In this document: piece by piece, positions 1-11,977 of the stretch
Layout of the letters: every line of letters starts with the position of its first letter
Position numbering within the stretch: the stretch's first letter is position 1
Origin: Siphonodentalium dalli
Lineage: Eukaryota > Mollusca > Scaphopoda > Gadilida > Siphonodentaliidae
NCBI GenBank assembly: GCA_032622095.1
Contig: CP136062.1
Location: 196,611,887 to 196,675,886 of the forward strand
Reading direction: 5' to 3'
Length of the DNA stretch: 64,000 nt
Position numbers and translations under genes: made by a program
The notes under the pieces: generated by a model
What the model was told of the DNA's origin: nothing
Seen by the model: the letters and a program-made list of their open reading frames with translations, nothing else
Databases searched by the model: none

Positions 1-760
1 ATTTTGGAAGCCATCTTTAGAAATTTGGTCTATAAACACCGTAGTGTGACACATTTAAGATAGACCAAAACAATAAACACCTTTCAATCCAAAGATAGTT
101 ATATTTTACCTGAAAAAATGGTCCCAACCTGAAAACTGAATTTTTGCCAATATTTATGTCAAGTTTTTTAGAGAAAAGTCCAATATTTTTGACGATGTCA
201 GTGGTGAAAATAGTAAAAATGATCCATGGTGCATCAGACATGTTAGTATTCAATGTATAGAATGCAGAATGGCCAATTTTATACATCAACACAACTTGTA
301 AGCGATTGCAGGACACGCTGGTGTAATATTTACCATTTTCCATATTTTGGCGGCCATATTGGCAGCCATTTTGAGCCAAAGTAAGAATTTTGGTTCCAGT
401 GATTTGGAATATGCATAGGTAATGATATGCCTCACTCACATTACAAAGTTCTGTACATTTCTTGTTGAAATATGACTAGAATCCCAATTGTGATTTTTGT
501 GTGTGAAATTTTATACCGCATTCTGTACAATCAAATTTTTGAGGGATCGGAAGGGGTTAGGACCCCAATAATTGCATATTTAATTGCTCCAATGATCAGT
601 TTAATATACAAAACACAAAATAAAGTTGCATTACTCAACCAGTTCCAAACAGCATGAATTGATCTAGAAGATATTTGTGAAAAAATGTCATATTTTCAAC
701 TTCCGGCGGCCATTTTGGCGGCCATCTTGGATGGTGAGTTTAAATTTTGGCCCAAAAAAG
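1..760 (-). repeat. Old repeat segment with paired GCCAT motifs (minus orientation)
   Basis: This stretch carries GCCAT-rich motif pairs reading on the minus strand, for example around 342-381 and 703-732 (GGCGGCCATTTTGGCGGCC). The block 691-730 is an inverted match to 1684-1722, including a shared CCGGAAGTTG next to the motif pair. No reading frame looks like a real exon. The segment is probably part of an old inverted-repeat element like the palindrome at 13785-18790, but the arms are too decayed for me to define ends. Confidence 0.5.
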
Positions 761-878
761 TTTTAATATGTCTTAGCTTCACGAAAATATATACATTTGT
801 ATACATTCTACTAGATTTTCCCGCTATAATTTTCATAAAACTGGCTCACTTATAGTTCTAGAAAATGGATCGTGTTGT

Positions 879-897
879 GGGGGGGGGGGGGGGGGGG
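879..897 (+). repeat. G19 homopolymer tract
   Basis: Nineteen consecutive G residues follow CGTGTTGT. Such a run can form a G-quadruplex and is also a likely place for sequencing-length error. Confidence 0.9.
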
Positions 898-899
898 TA

Positions 900-1500
900 A
901 CAAGTCTCGTTCTTATCAGAAAACGACATGAATATATATTTCTTAAGTTGATCGTATCGATTTAGGGATGTATTGGTTGTAATAGTGCAACGTTCCAGGG
1001 GTGTACGCACATACACACACGTTGGACGAATGCAATCATGTAAATAAAAGTGATTTTTTACGTTTTGAGGGGTGACCCGATGACCCCCTTCTTATCTTAA
1101 AACCCCAGGAAAAGTTGTTTCTTAAGTTGTGTTTTTATAATTAGTATATATCGAAGTACTTTGAGACCAAAAATTATGGATGTACGCGAAAGTGTAAACA
1201 AAAGTGAAAAATCACGTTTTGGGGTTCAGCATGGGACCCCCTTTCTTATCTGAAAACCCCAGGAAAATCCCTTTCTTAAGTTGTGTTTTCTTAATCAGTA
1301 CACTTAGGAGTATCATCAAACCAAAATTCATCGATGTACGCGGAAGTGTAAATAGAAGTGATTTTTGGCACTTTTTGGGGTTCAGCAGCCCCTAAACCCC
1401 AGGAATGCGCAACTTAAGAAATCGGTTTTTCAGAATGTTCCATTATTGGTACAAACTTTAGGGGGTCAAACCTTTTGTACGCAAAAGTGTAAATAGAACA
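900..1500. repeat. Diverged tandem repeat, about 150-180 bp period
   Basis: Several anchor words recur in the same order: TTCTTATC at 910, 1089 and 1243; TTCTTAAG at 940, 1119, 1273 and 1551; AAAACCCCAGGAA near 1099, 1254 and 1393; and GTACGC followed by AAGTGTAAA. Spacings of 179, 154 and about 140 bases show an old, indel-rich tandem repeat of roughly four units. No coding potential is evident. Confidence 0.65.
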
Positions 1501-1599
1501 TATGCGGGCTCCCTAACTATGACATCACAAAGATGGCCACCATGCGCATTTTCTTAAGTTCGCTATTGTTGGATTTCATTATAAAAATATAATTGTGAT

Positions 1600-2580
1600 A
1601 TAAAATAATATGACTATCATTTTGTAAAGTGTATTGTGTGACGCCATTTTATATTTATATATAAAACAATATCCTCTCGATTAAAGATGGCCACCAAAAT
1701 GGCGACCGGAAGTTGGAAAATTGATGAAATTCCATACATGTCGCCTACATCATTGCCGATTGTATGGAACTGGTGACGATTAGGGAATATTCTTCTCTTC
1801 AATCTTGATAACAAATCACTTAGGCATCACATTGGTTGATTTCTTGGATCATAGCCTTGATTTTCTTCTCCAAATGCGATGTTTTAAAGGAAGTGGTATG
1901 AATTTTCGTCAAAATATACTTTTTTATTTTCTGACTATTTTCTAAAAGAAAATTAGAATTAATCGGTGATGGGAATGAGTAGGATCATTACATAAAGTAT
2001 TTACATCTAACTGGATCCAGAAACTATCACATTAATCCAAGATGGCTTCCACGATGGCAGCCAAAATACGATAATATGCAAATTTTCCCCTCTTTCACCC
2101 AATTACGTTTCTGTCATGTAGAAGGTGAATGTAGTAGACTAAATTGATTCTTCCAAATAAATAATTGCCATTTTGTGAGACATTCATATTAGTTGCCTTA
2201 CCGCAATGACTCAAAATGCAAGTTTATATGACAATTATTTTCCAAATAAGCATCGTGAAAATTCGCCAAACAACATGTCCACCACAATGGAACGACATCT
2301 CAGTGTTAGATATATTGAATGAATGTACTCCGATTTAGATAATCTGAAGTTATTAATATCTTGTTGTAATCAAGATGGCCGCCAATGTGGCGGAAATTTG
2401 ACATTAAAATACACATATTTCCGCAATATATCTCAGCGTGTAAGAATGACACATATGCATAGCATTATCACGCATGGGCTTTCGGTGAGAACATACCATT
2501 TACTATATAAAACCGAAATGTTCAAAAGCGTTAAGTATATTGTCTTGTGCCAAACTCAATTATGATATTATATAAATACT
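1600..2580 (+). repeat. Old repeat segment with ATGGC motif pairs (plus orientation)
   Basis: AAGATGGC...AAAATGGC motif pairs read on the plus strand at about 1684-1705, 2038-2066 and 2370-2392, opposite to those in 1-760 and 5270-5640. The 1684-1722 block is an inverted match to 691-730. This looks like one arm of a decayed inverted-repeat element. Its partner could be either 1-760 or the segment near 5.1-5.6 kb. Confidence 0.45.
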
Positions 2581-5076
2581 TTAGCAGAGACCAACATGGA
2601 GAGAATCGTGAAGTTGCCTACCTCAGGCACTGCCAGTTACCAGCGTAATAATGCATGTGATCGCCATACGTTCTTAAATATTGATGACAATTGAGTATGT
2701 CTTCTCGTATACTGAAAATTATAGCAACGGACTCAATCAGATTACTGTATATAGCTAACAGTGACAGGCTTTTAAAGCCTGAAATTGAAAATATAAATCA
2801 GGAGACCGCCTGGGGCCTTGTTGAGATATTATACATTTGATCTTGTCAATTTCACCATGGCACATGTATAGCACCGGTATAGGCTTGGTTAATTAACGAG
2901 GTTGGTTAGCCTGTTGAAGTTTCTCGGAGTTTTCTGACAAAATATCCATAGAAGTCTTCATAAAATGAATCCTTGTGTGGTTACTCTTGGTGATTGGTAT
3001 GGAAAATCGGCACAAACTGATCAGACAACCGCTTCTGCCATTCTGGCAAACATATATGTGTTGGAAGAAATGCTGATGATTGCCTCATGCTTAAACTGCT
3101 TTTTGTCACCAGTTCATACTAAGTACCAGTACAGATCCTGACAAATTTGAACTAGAAATCAAGCAATATAATTATTTGTATCACAGCGATATTAGCATAT
3201 TTTTGTATTACTACATGTATGTATATAATGAGTTTATCTCATATACAAGTAGCGCTAATGTGTATCTGGACCATCACACTTTCGTTAGGTGGGGTGAGTA
3301 TAGAATGATTTCTGGAATTGACTCACATAATCCTGCAAAGTTGATGTCGAATCCGGTCCATGATGAAACATATACTTATTGTTGTATTATTCATGAAATA
3401 AATTATGTTTAAACTAAGGTCTATCTGATGTGAACATGTATAGAGCTCTTCGTACAATTGGCTCCCCCCACGACCGTTCACATTTCTGCTGAAGTTGATC
3501 TATATTATGCCACTTAGTTGGGGTAGATTGTCATGATGCATGAATGTAGAATGATATATACAATTTATAGGATATAGCATCTGATAACTCCTAGTTGAAC
3601 AGAATTAGAACAGTTTGAAGCATTAGGATATAGATAGATCGGCCTATATAATATGACCTGAAAGGTGCCATTATTAGTATTATAGTGAACCATGGCCACC
3701 TCCATAGTTACGCGTGCTGATTCAGCTTCTTTCATTTCCGCATTTCCTTTGGTTCATGATAACATTCTAACTAGAATCAACATGACAATGCCATTACTTA
3801 TTAACTAAAACTATTACTTCACAATGTGTTGTAAGAAGATAGTGGACTATGTTGCCCCATTATGTCATTCAGTATTCAGAACCTGGATTCCAGAGTATAT
3901 TGGACATAATAAATCAAACTGATGACATGACACCAGAAGACCCATCACTACCAATGGATTCTTCACCAGTTTCCCACCGTGTGGCCGTACATTACGTCAA
4001 AACGCGGGAATTAGTAATATGATAAGTATCGCCTGTCTATTTTTGGCTCATATCTACATGTATTGCGTTTACCATTCACATTCTTTCGTCATCTAAACTG
4101 GATATGCAGAGCAGTTGTGCAGTCCCTGCTGATTTCGATACAATCATTAGTCAAGTGGGACCGGCAGCACAAACAACCATTGCCAATAACTACTTTCCTG
4201 TTGAACTGATGTACAAACGCAATGCATTATCCCACTAAATTCTTCATATGCCTAAATCATAGAAATCAATTTGGGATATCATTTTGCTGTATGCTATCAA
4301 TGGTCCATACCAGCCTACTGTGTTCATACCAAGACACCTTTCGTATGTTGAGCGAATCACTTTGTGTGGGTACCACCAATTAACTGAACACAAGTGTTCC
4401 CAAGAACCAGGCACACCACTTCGTCTGGTGTCGGGGGATCTAGCCTGGTGGATAATAGTGTTCATATCAACTGAATAAACATGTCCTGCGAGGTCAATAA
4501 CTTATAGTAACTTCACAAAAGGATTCCACATATGCTATGAAAGTGGTTGGACTACTTCGTTGAATATCATCATCCAGATTTCAGAACTTGGTATTCACAA
4601 TATATCACTTTAATCTTGATACGGGATTCTACCCCTTATATGAATATATTATCCACATATGGGGTCTATTCTATTTTGATCTTCCTTGGTTATCAATACG
4701 ATTAAAACCTGCTAAGTTCAGCTAAACGAGGTTCAAATGGTGTTACCATACAAATATAATTCAGTGTTAAAGCGCAACTAAATGCCAAATGGCAGCCATA
4801 TATTTAATTCTACAATTGTTTGTGTTTTATAAACAAGGATGTGTTTCTTGCTTGCCAAAACTCATGGTATGTAGAAGTACAATCCCCACATCATAGCTAT
4901 CACAATAAACAGTTGTGTATTGCTACCTTATATGATACACTATAGACACTTTCTACTGAGGAGATGTCATGAAAAGAATTAAGACCAACACTTATCTGCA
5001 TCAGCAATTGCCTTTTGATATGGTAACCAACAATAGTTCTCAATTAGAACTCCAGCTTAGAGTATAGCAGAGAAGG
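2581..5076. other. No recognisable feature
   Basis: AT-rich sequence with only short open frames, none resembling a known family and none with convincing splice context. By position it could be the eroded centre of an inverted-repeat element whose motif-rich flanks lie at 1.6-2.4 and 5.1-5.6 kb. I could not align its two halves by eye. Confidence 0.4.
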
Positions 5077-5720
5077 CTAGACATTGGGATGGTAACATTT
5101 GTCCCTCAAACTAAGATGGTAGTCTACACATACTTTCACACCGAGAGTTGGATTTTTTCCATCTTCACTTAATATCAAGACATTTAAAAGTACATGTAGC
5201 CGATTAACCCAATTCCCCATGATGGAATGCCAGGGCGACATTTGGTGGTGAATGAATGCTGACTTTTGTATTTTGGCAGCCATCTTGGCTGATGTTGCAC
5301 AGTTCTGTTGAAGTGTGATAATAATTCCGTATGTGGCACGAATATTTCTTTCCCCTCACTGAATTCCGTTCATTTCTTTAAATCTATTGCTAGAATATCA
5401 GAATTGATTTTTGACAAAATGCTATAATTCGGTTGTCTAAAGTGGATTTTTGACAGATTGGACATGTTTTGTACAAGACAATTGGTGCACTACATTGCTG
5501 AAGTAATAAATAAACAAATGAATGGTCACAATGCGCAGTCGCTACCAAACGGAAGGTCATTTACATGAGATTCTTGAAAATCGCAAAATTGTTTATTTTC
5601 TGGTGCCATTTTGGCAGCCATCTTTGACTGAAATAATATTTTCCCGTCAATTTGGGTACTGTACTTTGAGAACTACTATTGGTGAATTGCCCTTACTGAA
5701 AAAAATGTATAACAATTAAG
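5077..5720 (-). repeat. Old repeat segment with GCCAT motif pairs (minus orientation)
   Basis: GGCAGCCATCTTGG occurs at about 5275 and TTTGGCAGCCATCTTTG at about 5610, in the same orientation as 1-760 and opposite to 1600-2580. The segment belongs to the same loose motif family. No gene is recognised. Confidence 0.4.
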
Positions 5721-5972
5721 AAATATGCGCATAATTCGTCAGTTCTGAGGACAACCTTACATCTGAACTGACAATGACATCATCTTTGTGACGTCATAAT
5801 TCACTCCAGTCGCAGACCCATGAAGTCTAACAAACTTTTTCCGACAAAGTAAGTGATACCTTATCATAATATCATAGTCTCTACATTTGTTCAAAATATT
5901 CCCACGAAAGTACATAAGCGACTCTACTAAAAGCTTTATGACCAAATGGAATCAACCAGGCGGATTTGCTCC

Positions 5973-6325
5973 TTAACCCTTCCATGACTTAACCCTTCTA
6001 TGAACACATGAGTGGATGAATTAAGAAGTTTGTTTGATCAATGCAAAATTGATGAAATGGAAGTTAACCCTTTAAGACTGGAGCTTCCTGAAATTTTGTG
6101 AAAACCCTGTGCCAATGCATTCTCTTATATATGCAAGTCTCCCATAAGGAGCCTCGCATATATAACTGAATATATTGGCCTAATAATATTTACCTTGACC
6201 TTGTAAGCCAGTGCATTCTCTTATATATCCGAGGCTCCCTATGGGAGACTCACATATATAAGAGAATTCACTGGCACAGGATCTTTAATGCTGCACCAGC
6301 AAAGCTCCCGTCATGAAAGGGTTAA
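5973..6325. mobile_element. MITE with TTAA flanks (piggyBac-like TSD), hairpin-rich
   Basis: The element (5977-6321) lies between TTAA copies at 5973-5976 and 6322-6325. Its ends are inverted: CCCTTCCATGAC on the left and GTCATGAAAGGG on the right, one mismatch apart. A second TTAACCCTTC sits just inside the left end at 5989. The interior holds two inverted copies of a block that is itself partly palindromic, with CTCTTATATAT, GGAGCCTCG and GAGTCTCCCATA words near 6105-6170 and 6210-6285. There is no coding capacity. TTAA target duplication is the hallmark of piggyBac-superfamily elements, so a piggyBac-mobilised MITE is the likeliest class. No autonomous partner is visible. Confidence 0.7.
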
Positions 6326-6620
6326 ACTCCCTAGTGTATAAAAAAGCAGACATTATGACTTTTTTTTTTTAATTTAATAAAAATCTCGGAAAGGTATCTA
6401 TCTCATTTTTGATAGAGGTCAGCATTTTTCTCTACAAAAGCAACATTTTATTTTTTATTGATCTGTAATTGCAGCACTATGTGACCAAATAATCATAGTT
6501 TTCAAAAAAGTTTGGTTCGCCGTCGTATTTGAGATTAGTGAACATAGAAAAACATTTAAAGTTGATAAATCAAATTTATTTCGTTGGTACCCGAAATGTC
6601 TGTCCAATGAAAAATAAAAA

Positions 6621-7212
6621 AATCAAACAATCCAACCCCTAAATCACCGAAATCTATACTCTAATCATCAAACTAAATAGCCCTATTGTCAAACAGTCGT
6701 TGTTTCACGAAGGACAGCTAATTTGGGTGTGGTACTCAACACACATCGAGTTTAATAACGATTTTTGTCTTTTTTTCCGGGAGGCCATTTTTAAAGTGCG
6801 AAACAAACTTGAGAAAAGCTGCAGTAAATGACTCCAAAATAAAAGAATTTTACATCAATAAAAAAAAATGTTTTATCTAATTCCTTATCTAGTGGGTATT
6901 ATATATCCACCGCATGATTTTTGTCATTAAGAATGCCGGATATCAATTAAAAGAGAGATATTAAAATTAATTTAATAAAGTTCAAGTTAGTTTCGCTTTC
7001 ATGCAGTTTTGCAAAATGGCCTCCCGCGAAAATAAATCTGTAAAACTGACGAAAAAAAAGGACATAAATCGTTATTAAACTCGATGTATGTTGAGTACCA
7101 CCCCCAAATTAGCTGTACTTCATGAAACAACGTCTGTTTGACAATAGGGCTATTTAGTTTGATGATAATAGTATAGATTTCGGTGATTTAGGGGTTGGAT
7201 TATTTGATTTTT
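6621..7212. mobile_element. Foldback-type inverted repeat, arms about 170-200 bp
   Basis: The left arm (6621-6791) and right arm (7013-7212) are reverse complements with few mismatches. Shared words include ATCGTTATTAAACTCGATGT, CAATAGGGCTATTTAGTTTG and TTTAGGGGTTGGATT. Weaker pairing continues inward (GCGAAACAAACTTGA near 6798 against its complement near 6981). The spacer is roughly 170-220 bp. The right arm ends exactly where the next TAGCTCAAC element starts, so one of the two probably inserted at the edge of the other. No coding sequence is present. Confidence 0.75.
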
Positions 7213-8005
7213 AGCTCAACTTTACTTTGTAAAGTTTGAGCTATTGCCATGGCTTTGTCGTCTGTTGTCCGTGTGTGCTTGTGTACGTGATGCGTCAACA
7301 ATACAGGCTACAGGTCGTACCTTTGGTCGGATCATTATGAAATTTGTCATAGCTGTTGACATCAACATTTAGACCGGAACAATTCATTTTGGGGTCATTC
7401 GGAAAAAACATGGCCACCAGTGGCCATCTTGGATTTCAAAATTCAATCCATTAGCACGGACTACAGGTCGTACTGTTTGTCTGATCATCATGAAATTTGT
7501 CGTGGATGTTAATATTGACATGTAGATGGGAACGAGTAATTTTGGGGTCATTTGGCCAAAAAACATGGCCGCTGGCAGCCATCTTAGATTTTACTCTTTG
7601 CATGACTAAATCCTTTAGCACGGGCTACAGGTCGTACCTTTGGTCTGATCATCATAAAATTTGTCATGGCTGTTGAAATTGGAACATAGATGGGAACGAG
7701 TCATTTTGGGGTCATTCGGAAAAAAAACATGGCCGCCAGTGGCCATCTTGGATTTCAAAATTCAATCCATTAGCACGTGCTACAGGTCGTACTGTTCATC
7801 TGATCATCATGAAATTTGTCATGGATGTTAATATTGAGATGTAGATGGGAACAAGTCATTTTGGGGTCATTCGGCCAAAAAACATGGCCGCCGGCAGCCA
7901 TTTTGGATTTTACTCTTTGCATAACTAAATCCTTTGGCACAGGCTACAGGTCGTACCTTTAATCGGATCATCATAAAATTTGTCATGGATGTTAACAGTG
8001 TCATG
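7208..8005 (+). mobile_element. TAGCTCAAC Helentron-like element, copy 1 (3' truncated)
   Basis: It starts with TTTTTAGCTCAACTTTAC and a conserved leader running to GTGATGCGTCAACAA, then enters a minisatellite of about 160-bp units. Units begin near 7453, 7615, 7771 and 7935 and alternate between two types: type b has GATTTCAAAATTCAATCC before TAGCAC, type a has GATTTTACTCTTTGCATG. The pattern here is b-a-b-a. The sequence leaves the element near 8005 without the 3' hairpin seen in the other copies, so this copy is truncated or broken by a later event. Confidence 0.75.
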
Positions 8006-8984
8006 GAATCAGGGAGCTAAATGTGTTCTAGAGTCGGGGAGCGAGTACACCATGGAATGCTAAAGGTGAAGGTAACTGAAGAATGTCCTTCACCTGATAC
8101 ATGCGACACGTTATTAAAGGATGACATCGCGTGGATTTTTGTGAGCGGGAAATTTATTTAACTAGCTGCTGTTGTCCTGGGTTTTTCCAGATCAAATATG
8201 ACTGTGAGATAGCCCTGTCGTAGACTTGGGGATTTATTAAAAAAAGTAAACACATGACCTATGATTTTTCTTGCATTTTCGTGATCAACTGGTGTCAATC
8301 TAGCTGCCAGGGTAAACATCACTGGTATGGCCTGCAGGCTTCAATTCAGTGAATTTGGCCGAAACGTTAACACTGTTGCCTATGGGAAACCATTTAGTTC
8401 AGTGATTCCTATAAGGAAAATTTGAATTTTACGAAAATTCACGTCTCGCCATGATAAGTTGTTAATTCCATATTTTCTTATTTTCAAATGATAATGACCA
8501 CATTTTGGACATATTTAAAGAAGAAAGCCATGGATTCGCCTGTAGATAGTAAAGAAAGTGATAAATCTGGGAATTTTGCATGGGCATCAGGTACCATTAG
8601 GGGGTCAGGGGGTCTCCCCACAATTTTGAGGAGTGTTAGCCCCCCCCCCCCCTCCCCCCATTGGGAAACGGTGACAGTTGACCGAATTAAGCTTTTCCGG
8701 CACCCAGTAGTCTTAACGGGGATCGTAGCCCCACCCAAATTCTGCATGAAAAGTTTTTTAAATTGGACAAGATATCCCTCTCAAAATGTATATTAACATT
8801 TCCTCTTCAATTTAGTAATATTATGGTATATAAGGGCATACTTTAGTTATACGAGATGCATCAGCTAGTAAAATTGAAAAAATAAATCTTAATTTTTTGG
8901 CTTTATTTTGAGGATTGACACTAATTTTCAGGATGCCTCATATTGGAAAAATAAACCACTACTGCTCGATATAAAATCCATTTT
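8006..8984. other. Unassigned region; C-rich tract and a small hairpin
   Basis: No exon is recognised. An open stretch at 8488-8796 crosses the C13 tract (8640-8652) and is probably fortuitous. A 9-bp perfect stem (AGGTGAAGG at 8064-8072, CCTTCACCT at 8087-8095) forms a small hairpin. The C-run is continued by T and six C residues, and could form an i-motif or, on the other strand, a G-quadruplex. Confidence 0.5.
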
Positions 8985-11234
8985 TAGCTCAACTTACTTT
9001 GTAAGTTTGAGCTATTGCCATGGTTTGGCGTCCGTCGTCCCGTGTGTGCGTGTGTCCGTCAACAATCTTGGATTTTACTCTTTGCATGACTAAATCCTTT
9101 GGCGCGGGCTACAGGTCGTACCTTTGGTCTGATCTTTATGAAATTTGTCATGAATGTTGACATTGACATGTAGATGGGAACGAGTCATTTTGGGGTCATT
9201 CTGTCAAAAAACATGGCCACTGGTGGCCATCTTGGATTTCAAAATTCAATCCATTGGCACGGGCTACAGGTCGTACTGTTTGTCTGATCATCATGAAATT
9301 TGTCATGGATCTTAATATTGACATGTAGATGGGAACGATTGATTTTGGGGTGGTTGGGCCAAAAAACATGGCGGCCAGCAGCCATCTTGAATTTTACTCT
9401 TTGCATGAATAAATCCTTTGGCGCGGGCTACAGGTCGTACCTTTGATCGGATCATCATCAAATTTGTCATGGATGTTAACAATGACATGTAGATGGGAAA
9501 CGAGTCATTTTGGGGTCATTCGGCCAAAAAATATGGCTGCCATCAACCATCTTGGATTTTACTCTTTGTATGACTAAATCATTTACATGTAGCACGAGCT
9601 ACATGTTATATCTTTAGTCTGATCATCATGAAATTTGTCATGACTGTTGAAATTGGAATGTAGATGGCAACAAATCATTTTGGGGTCTTTCGGACAAAAA
9701 CAATGGCTGCCAGCTGCCATCCTGGATTTCAAAATTCAATCCATTAGCACGATTAAATCCTTTAGCATGGGCTACAGGTCGTCCCTTTAGTCTGATCATT
9801 ATGAAATTTGTCATGGATGTTAATATTGACATGTAGATGGGAACGAGTAATATTGGGGTCATTCGGCCAAAAAACATGGCCACTAGCAGCCATCTTGGAT
9901 TTTACTCATTGCATGACTAAATCCTTTGGCACGGGCTACAGGTCGTATCTTTGGTCGGATCATTATGAAATTTGTCTTGACTTTTGACATTGACATGTAG
10001 ATGGGAACGAGTCATTTTGGGGTTATTCGTCATTAAAACATGGCTGCCAGTGGCCATCTTGGATTCTACTCTTTGCATGACCAAAGCTATCAAATGTTTT
10101 TGAATTGTTGGAAAACATAGCCGCCAGCAACCATCTTAGATTTTACTTTTATATACATGTATATATATATCTCTTCATGTTGATAAACTAGTATTAGACA
10201 TTCAACTTTCCACATTCCTAATCACTCCATCGACAGTAACACATTAAACAAGAGGTGGCATCAGAGATGCTGTGTCTCGTTTTCGGTGGCTACCGCCAAT
10301 TGGTGTGCATCAGTATCGGTAGACTAATTAATAGGTAAAATCGAAAAATGACTAATTAAGGGCCATAACTCCATCAAATTTTATCGGTCCAGGCTGGTTT
10401 TCGAACTCGTCCGAAATATTCTTGGCAAGTATATCTATTCCAAATTTTAAACAAATCGGATGACGTTTGTTGAAGTTATCGCGCTAACGAGCTCAAAATT
10501 CGTACAAAATGACTAATTAAGGGCCATAACTCTATCAAATTTTATCGGACCAGGCCAGTTTTCGAACTCATCCGAGATATTCTTGGGAGACACCTATATA
10601 CTAAATTTCAATCAAATCGGATAACGTTTGTTGAAGTTATCGCGCTAACGAGCTGAAAATTCGTGAAAAATGACTAATTAAGGGCCATAACTCTATCAAA
10701 TTTTATCGGACGAGGCCGGTTCTCGAACTCATCCGAGATATTTTTGGGAGACACCTATATACCAAATTTCAATCAAATCGGATAACGTTTGTTGAAGTTA
10801 TCGCGCTAACGAGCTCAAAATTTGTGAAAAATGACTAATTAAGGGCCATAACTCTATCAAATTTTATCGGACCAGGCTGGTTTTCGAACTCATCCGAGAT
10901 ATTCTTGGGAGACACGTATATACCAAATTTCAATCAAATCGGATAATGTTTGTTGAAGTTATCGCGCTAACGAGCTGAAAATTCAAAGGGCCATAACTCT
11001 GTAATAAATGTGCGGACGAACCCGATTTTTGTCTGCAGCTTACGTGCATGGATATGTACTCACACACCAAAAAATTTTTAATCCGTCAATAAACGGTTGA
11101 GTTATAAGCAAAACACGCCGCCCACCCGTCCGCCGCCCACCGTCCCTCATCAAACTATAAGTCGAGTTTTGGAAAAAAACTCGACTAATTATTCCCTTTC
11201 CATGTTGAGCTACAGTGTCATTGACACTTTCATT
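8981..11234 (+). mobile_element. TAGCTCAAC Helentron-like element, copy 2 (complete, with nested insertion)
   Basis: The 5' end is TTTTTAGCTCAACTTAC (TAGCTC at 8985). The 3' end has the inverted counterpart GTTGAGCTA (to 11212), then a perfect hairpin AGTGTC-ATT-GACACT (11214-11228) and a terminus TTCATT. The core is a minisatellite of about 160-bp units from about 9090 to 10100, each with a GGCTACAGGTCGTAC word, GACATGTAGATGGGAACG and a GGCCATCTTGGATTT block. A subterminal 3' hairpin, short inverted ends and a core minisatellite match the Helentron-associated (HINE/pearl) architecture known from bivalves; the class assignment is inference. A separate 941-bp element is nested at 10247-11187. 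No coding sequence. Confidence 0.75.
10243..11191 (+). mobile_element. Nested 941-bp element with 4 x 161-bp tandem core and 3' hairpin
   Basis: The element 10247-11187 begins AACAAGAGGTGGCATC and ends in a perfect 11-bp stem (AGTCGAGTTTT at 11160-11170, AAAACTCGACT at 11176-11186). It is flanked by ATTA on both sides (10243-10246, 11188-11191). Comparing the flanks with the related element end at 30640-30690 shows where host sequence resumes, which supports an insertion into TAGCTCAAC copy 2. The core has four units starting with ATGACTAATTAAGGGCC at 10348, 10509, 10670 and 10831, exactly 161 bp apart, then a truncated fifth block. No open frame of interest. Confidence 0.7.
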
Positions 11235-11599
11235 TGATTTTTCATTGGACGGACGTTTCAGGTACCATAAAATAAAATTCATTGACAACTTCGAATGATT
11301 TTCTATGCTCACTTGTTTAAAGTACGACGGAAAGCTAAACTTTAACCAAAAATATGATTACTTGGGCACATAATGCTAGAATTCCAGATCAATTTGATAA
11401 AAAATATTTGCTTTTGTGATGATGATTTTGGACCTCCTATTTTCACTATCAGCCTTGATACTTACCTTTATATATATATATTTTATTTTTTTTGGCCAAA
11501 TACCTGTGGCCCACACTCCAAACAAGGCGTTGATCTATACCAATCGAATACATCAAATCAGTTTGCCTTTGATTTACGTTCTCATTTCAACATTTGCAG
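11235..11599. other. Intron sequence upstream of macro exon A
   Basis: No repeat or exon is recognised except the 3' splice signal. A pyrimidine-rich stretch precedes CATTTGCAG, with the AG at 11598-11599. The exon carrying the first strand of the macro domain is not visible here. Confidence 0.5.
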
Positions 11600-11836
11600 A
11601 CTGATGTTCTGGTAAACACAACAGGGTGTTCCTTGGACTTAGATAGCGGTGCCGTTTCAAAATCAATTTTGGATGCTGCTGGGCCCGGAATTCAGGCCGA
11701 ATGCAGATCTAAGCATCCTAATGGAATAAAGCATGGAGAAATAGCAGTCACCACATCTGGAGCATTATCAAAGAACACTGATAAATTATTCCACGTCGCT
11801 CTTCCAAGCTATGATGGTTCAGCTGAACCTAAAAGG
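11600..11836 (+). CDS. Macro-domain exon A (PARP14-like or macro-domain protein, partial)
   Basis: This 79-codon exon encodes the N-terminal half of a macro domain, which binds ADP-ribose and, in some members, removes it from proteins. It opens with TDVLVNTTGCS, the canonical D-x-x-VN strand and loop, followed by SGAVSKSILDAAGPGIQAEC (the helix that follows the first ligand loop), then GEIAVTTSGAL and LFHVALPSYDG, the next two strands. The usual G-G-G-V/A loop is altered to L-D-S-G-A-V. It is bounded by CATTTGCAG (acceptor to 11599) and AAAAGG/GTATGT (donor at 11837); both ends are phase 0. It lacks the beta strand with the GDI-like aspartate, so an upstream exon must exist but was not found. 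It joins exon B (29565) in frame with no obvious gap. Which macro-domain protein this is cannot be settled from one domain. Confidence 0.85.
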
Positions 11837-11977
11837 GTATGTGTTTATAGCTCAACCTAACTCTTTCTTTACTGAAATGATTCTTCCATTCTGTTATAAA
11901 TGTACATTGGAATTAATTATGATACAGGCCGGCAGGTTTAAGAATTATATGTAACCAGCCCTCTTAATTCAGATTAT

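Noticed and set aside
17-439. A 140-codon minus-strand open frame
   Set aside because: It lies in repeat sequence with ATGGC motif pairs, has no domain signature, and its composition looks like translated repeat.
1-5720. A third large palindrome (1.6-5.7 kb) equivalent to P1
   Set aside because: Motif orientation (plus at 1.7-2.4 kb, minus at 5.3-5.6 kb) suggests it, but I could not align the inner halves, and 1-760 competes as the partner arm. Left as a possibility only.
8488-8796. A 102-codon open frame with a proline stretch
   Set aside because: The proline run is only the C13 tract in translation; the remainder resembles no protein family and the opposite strand is equally open.
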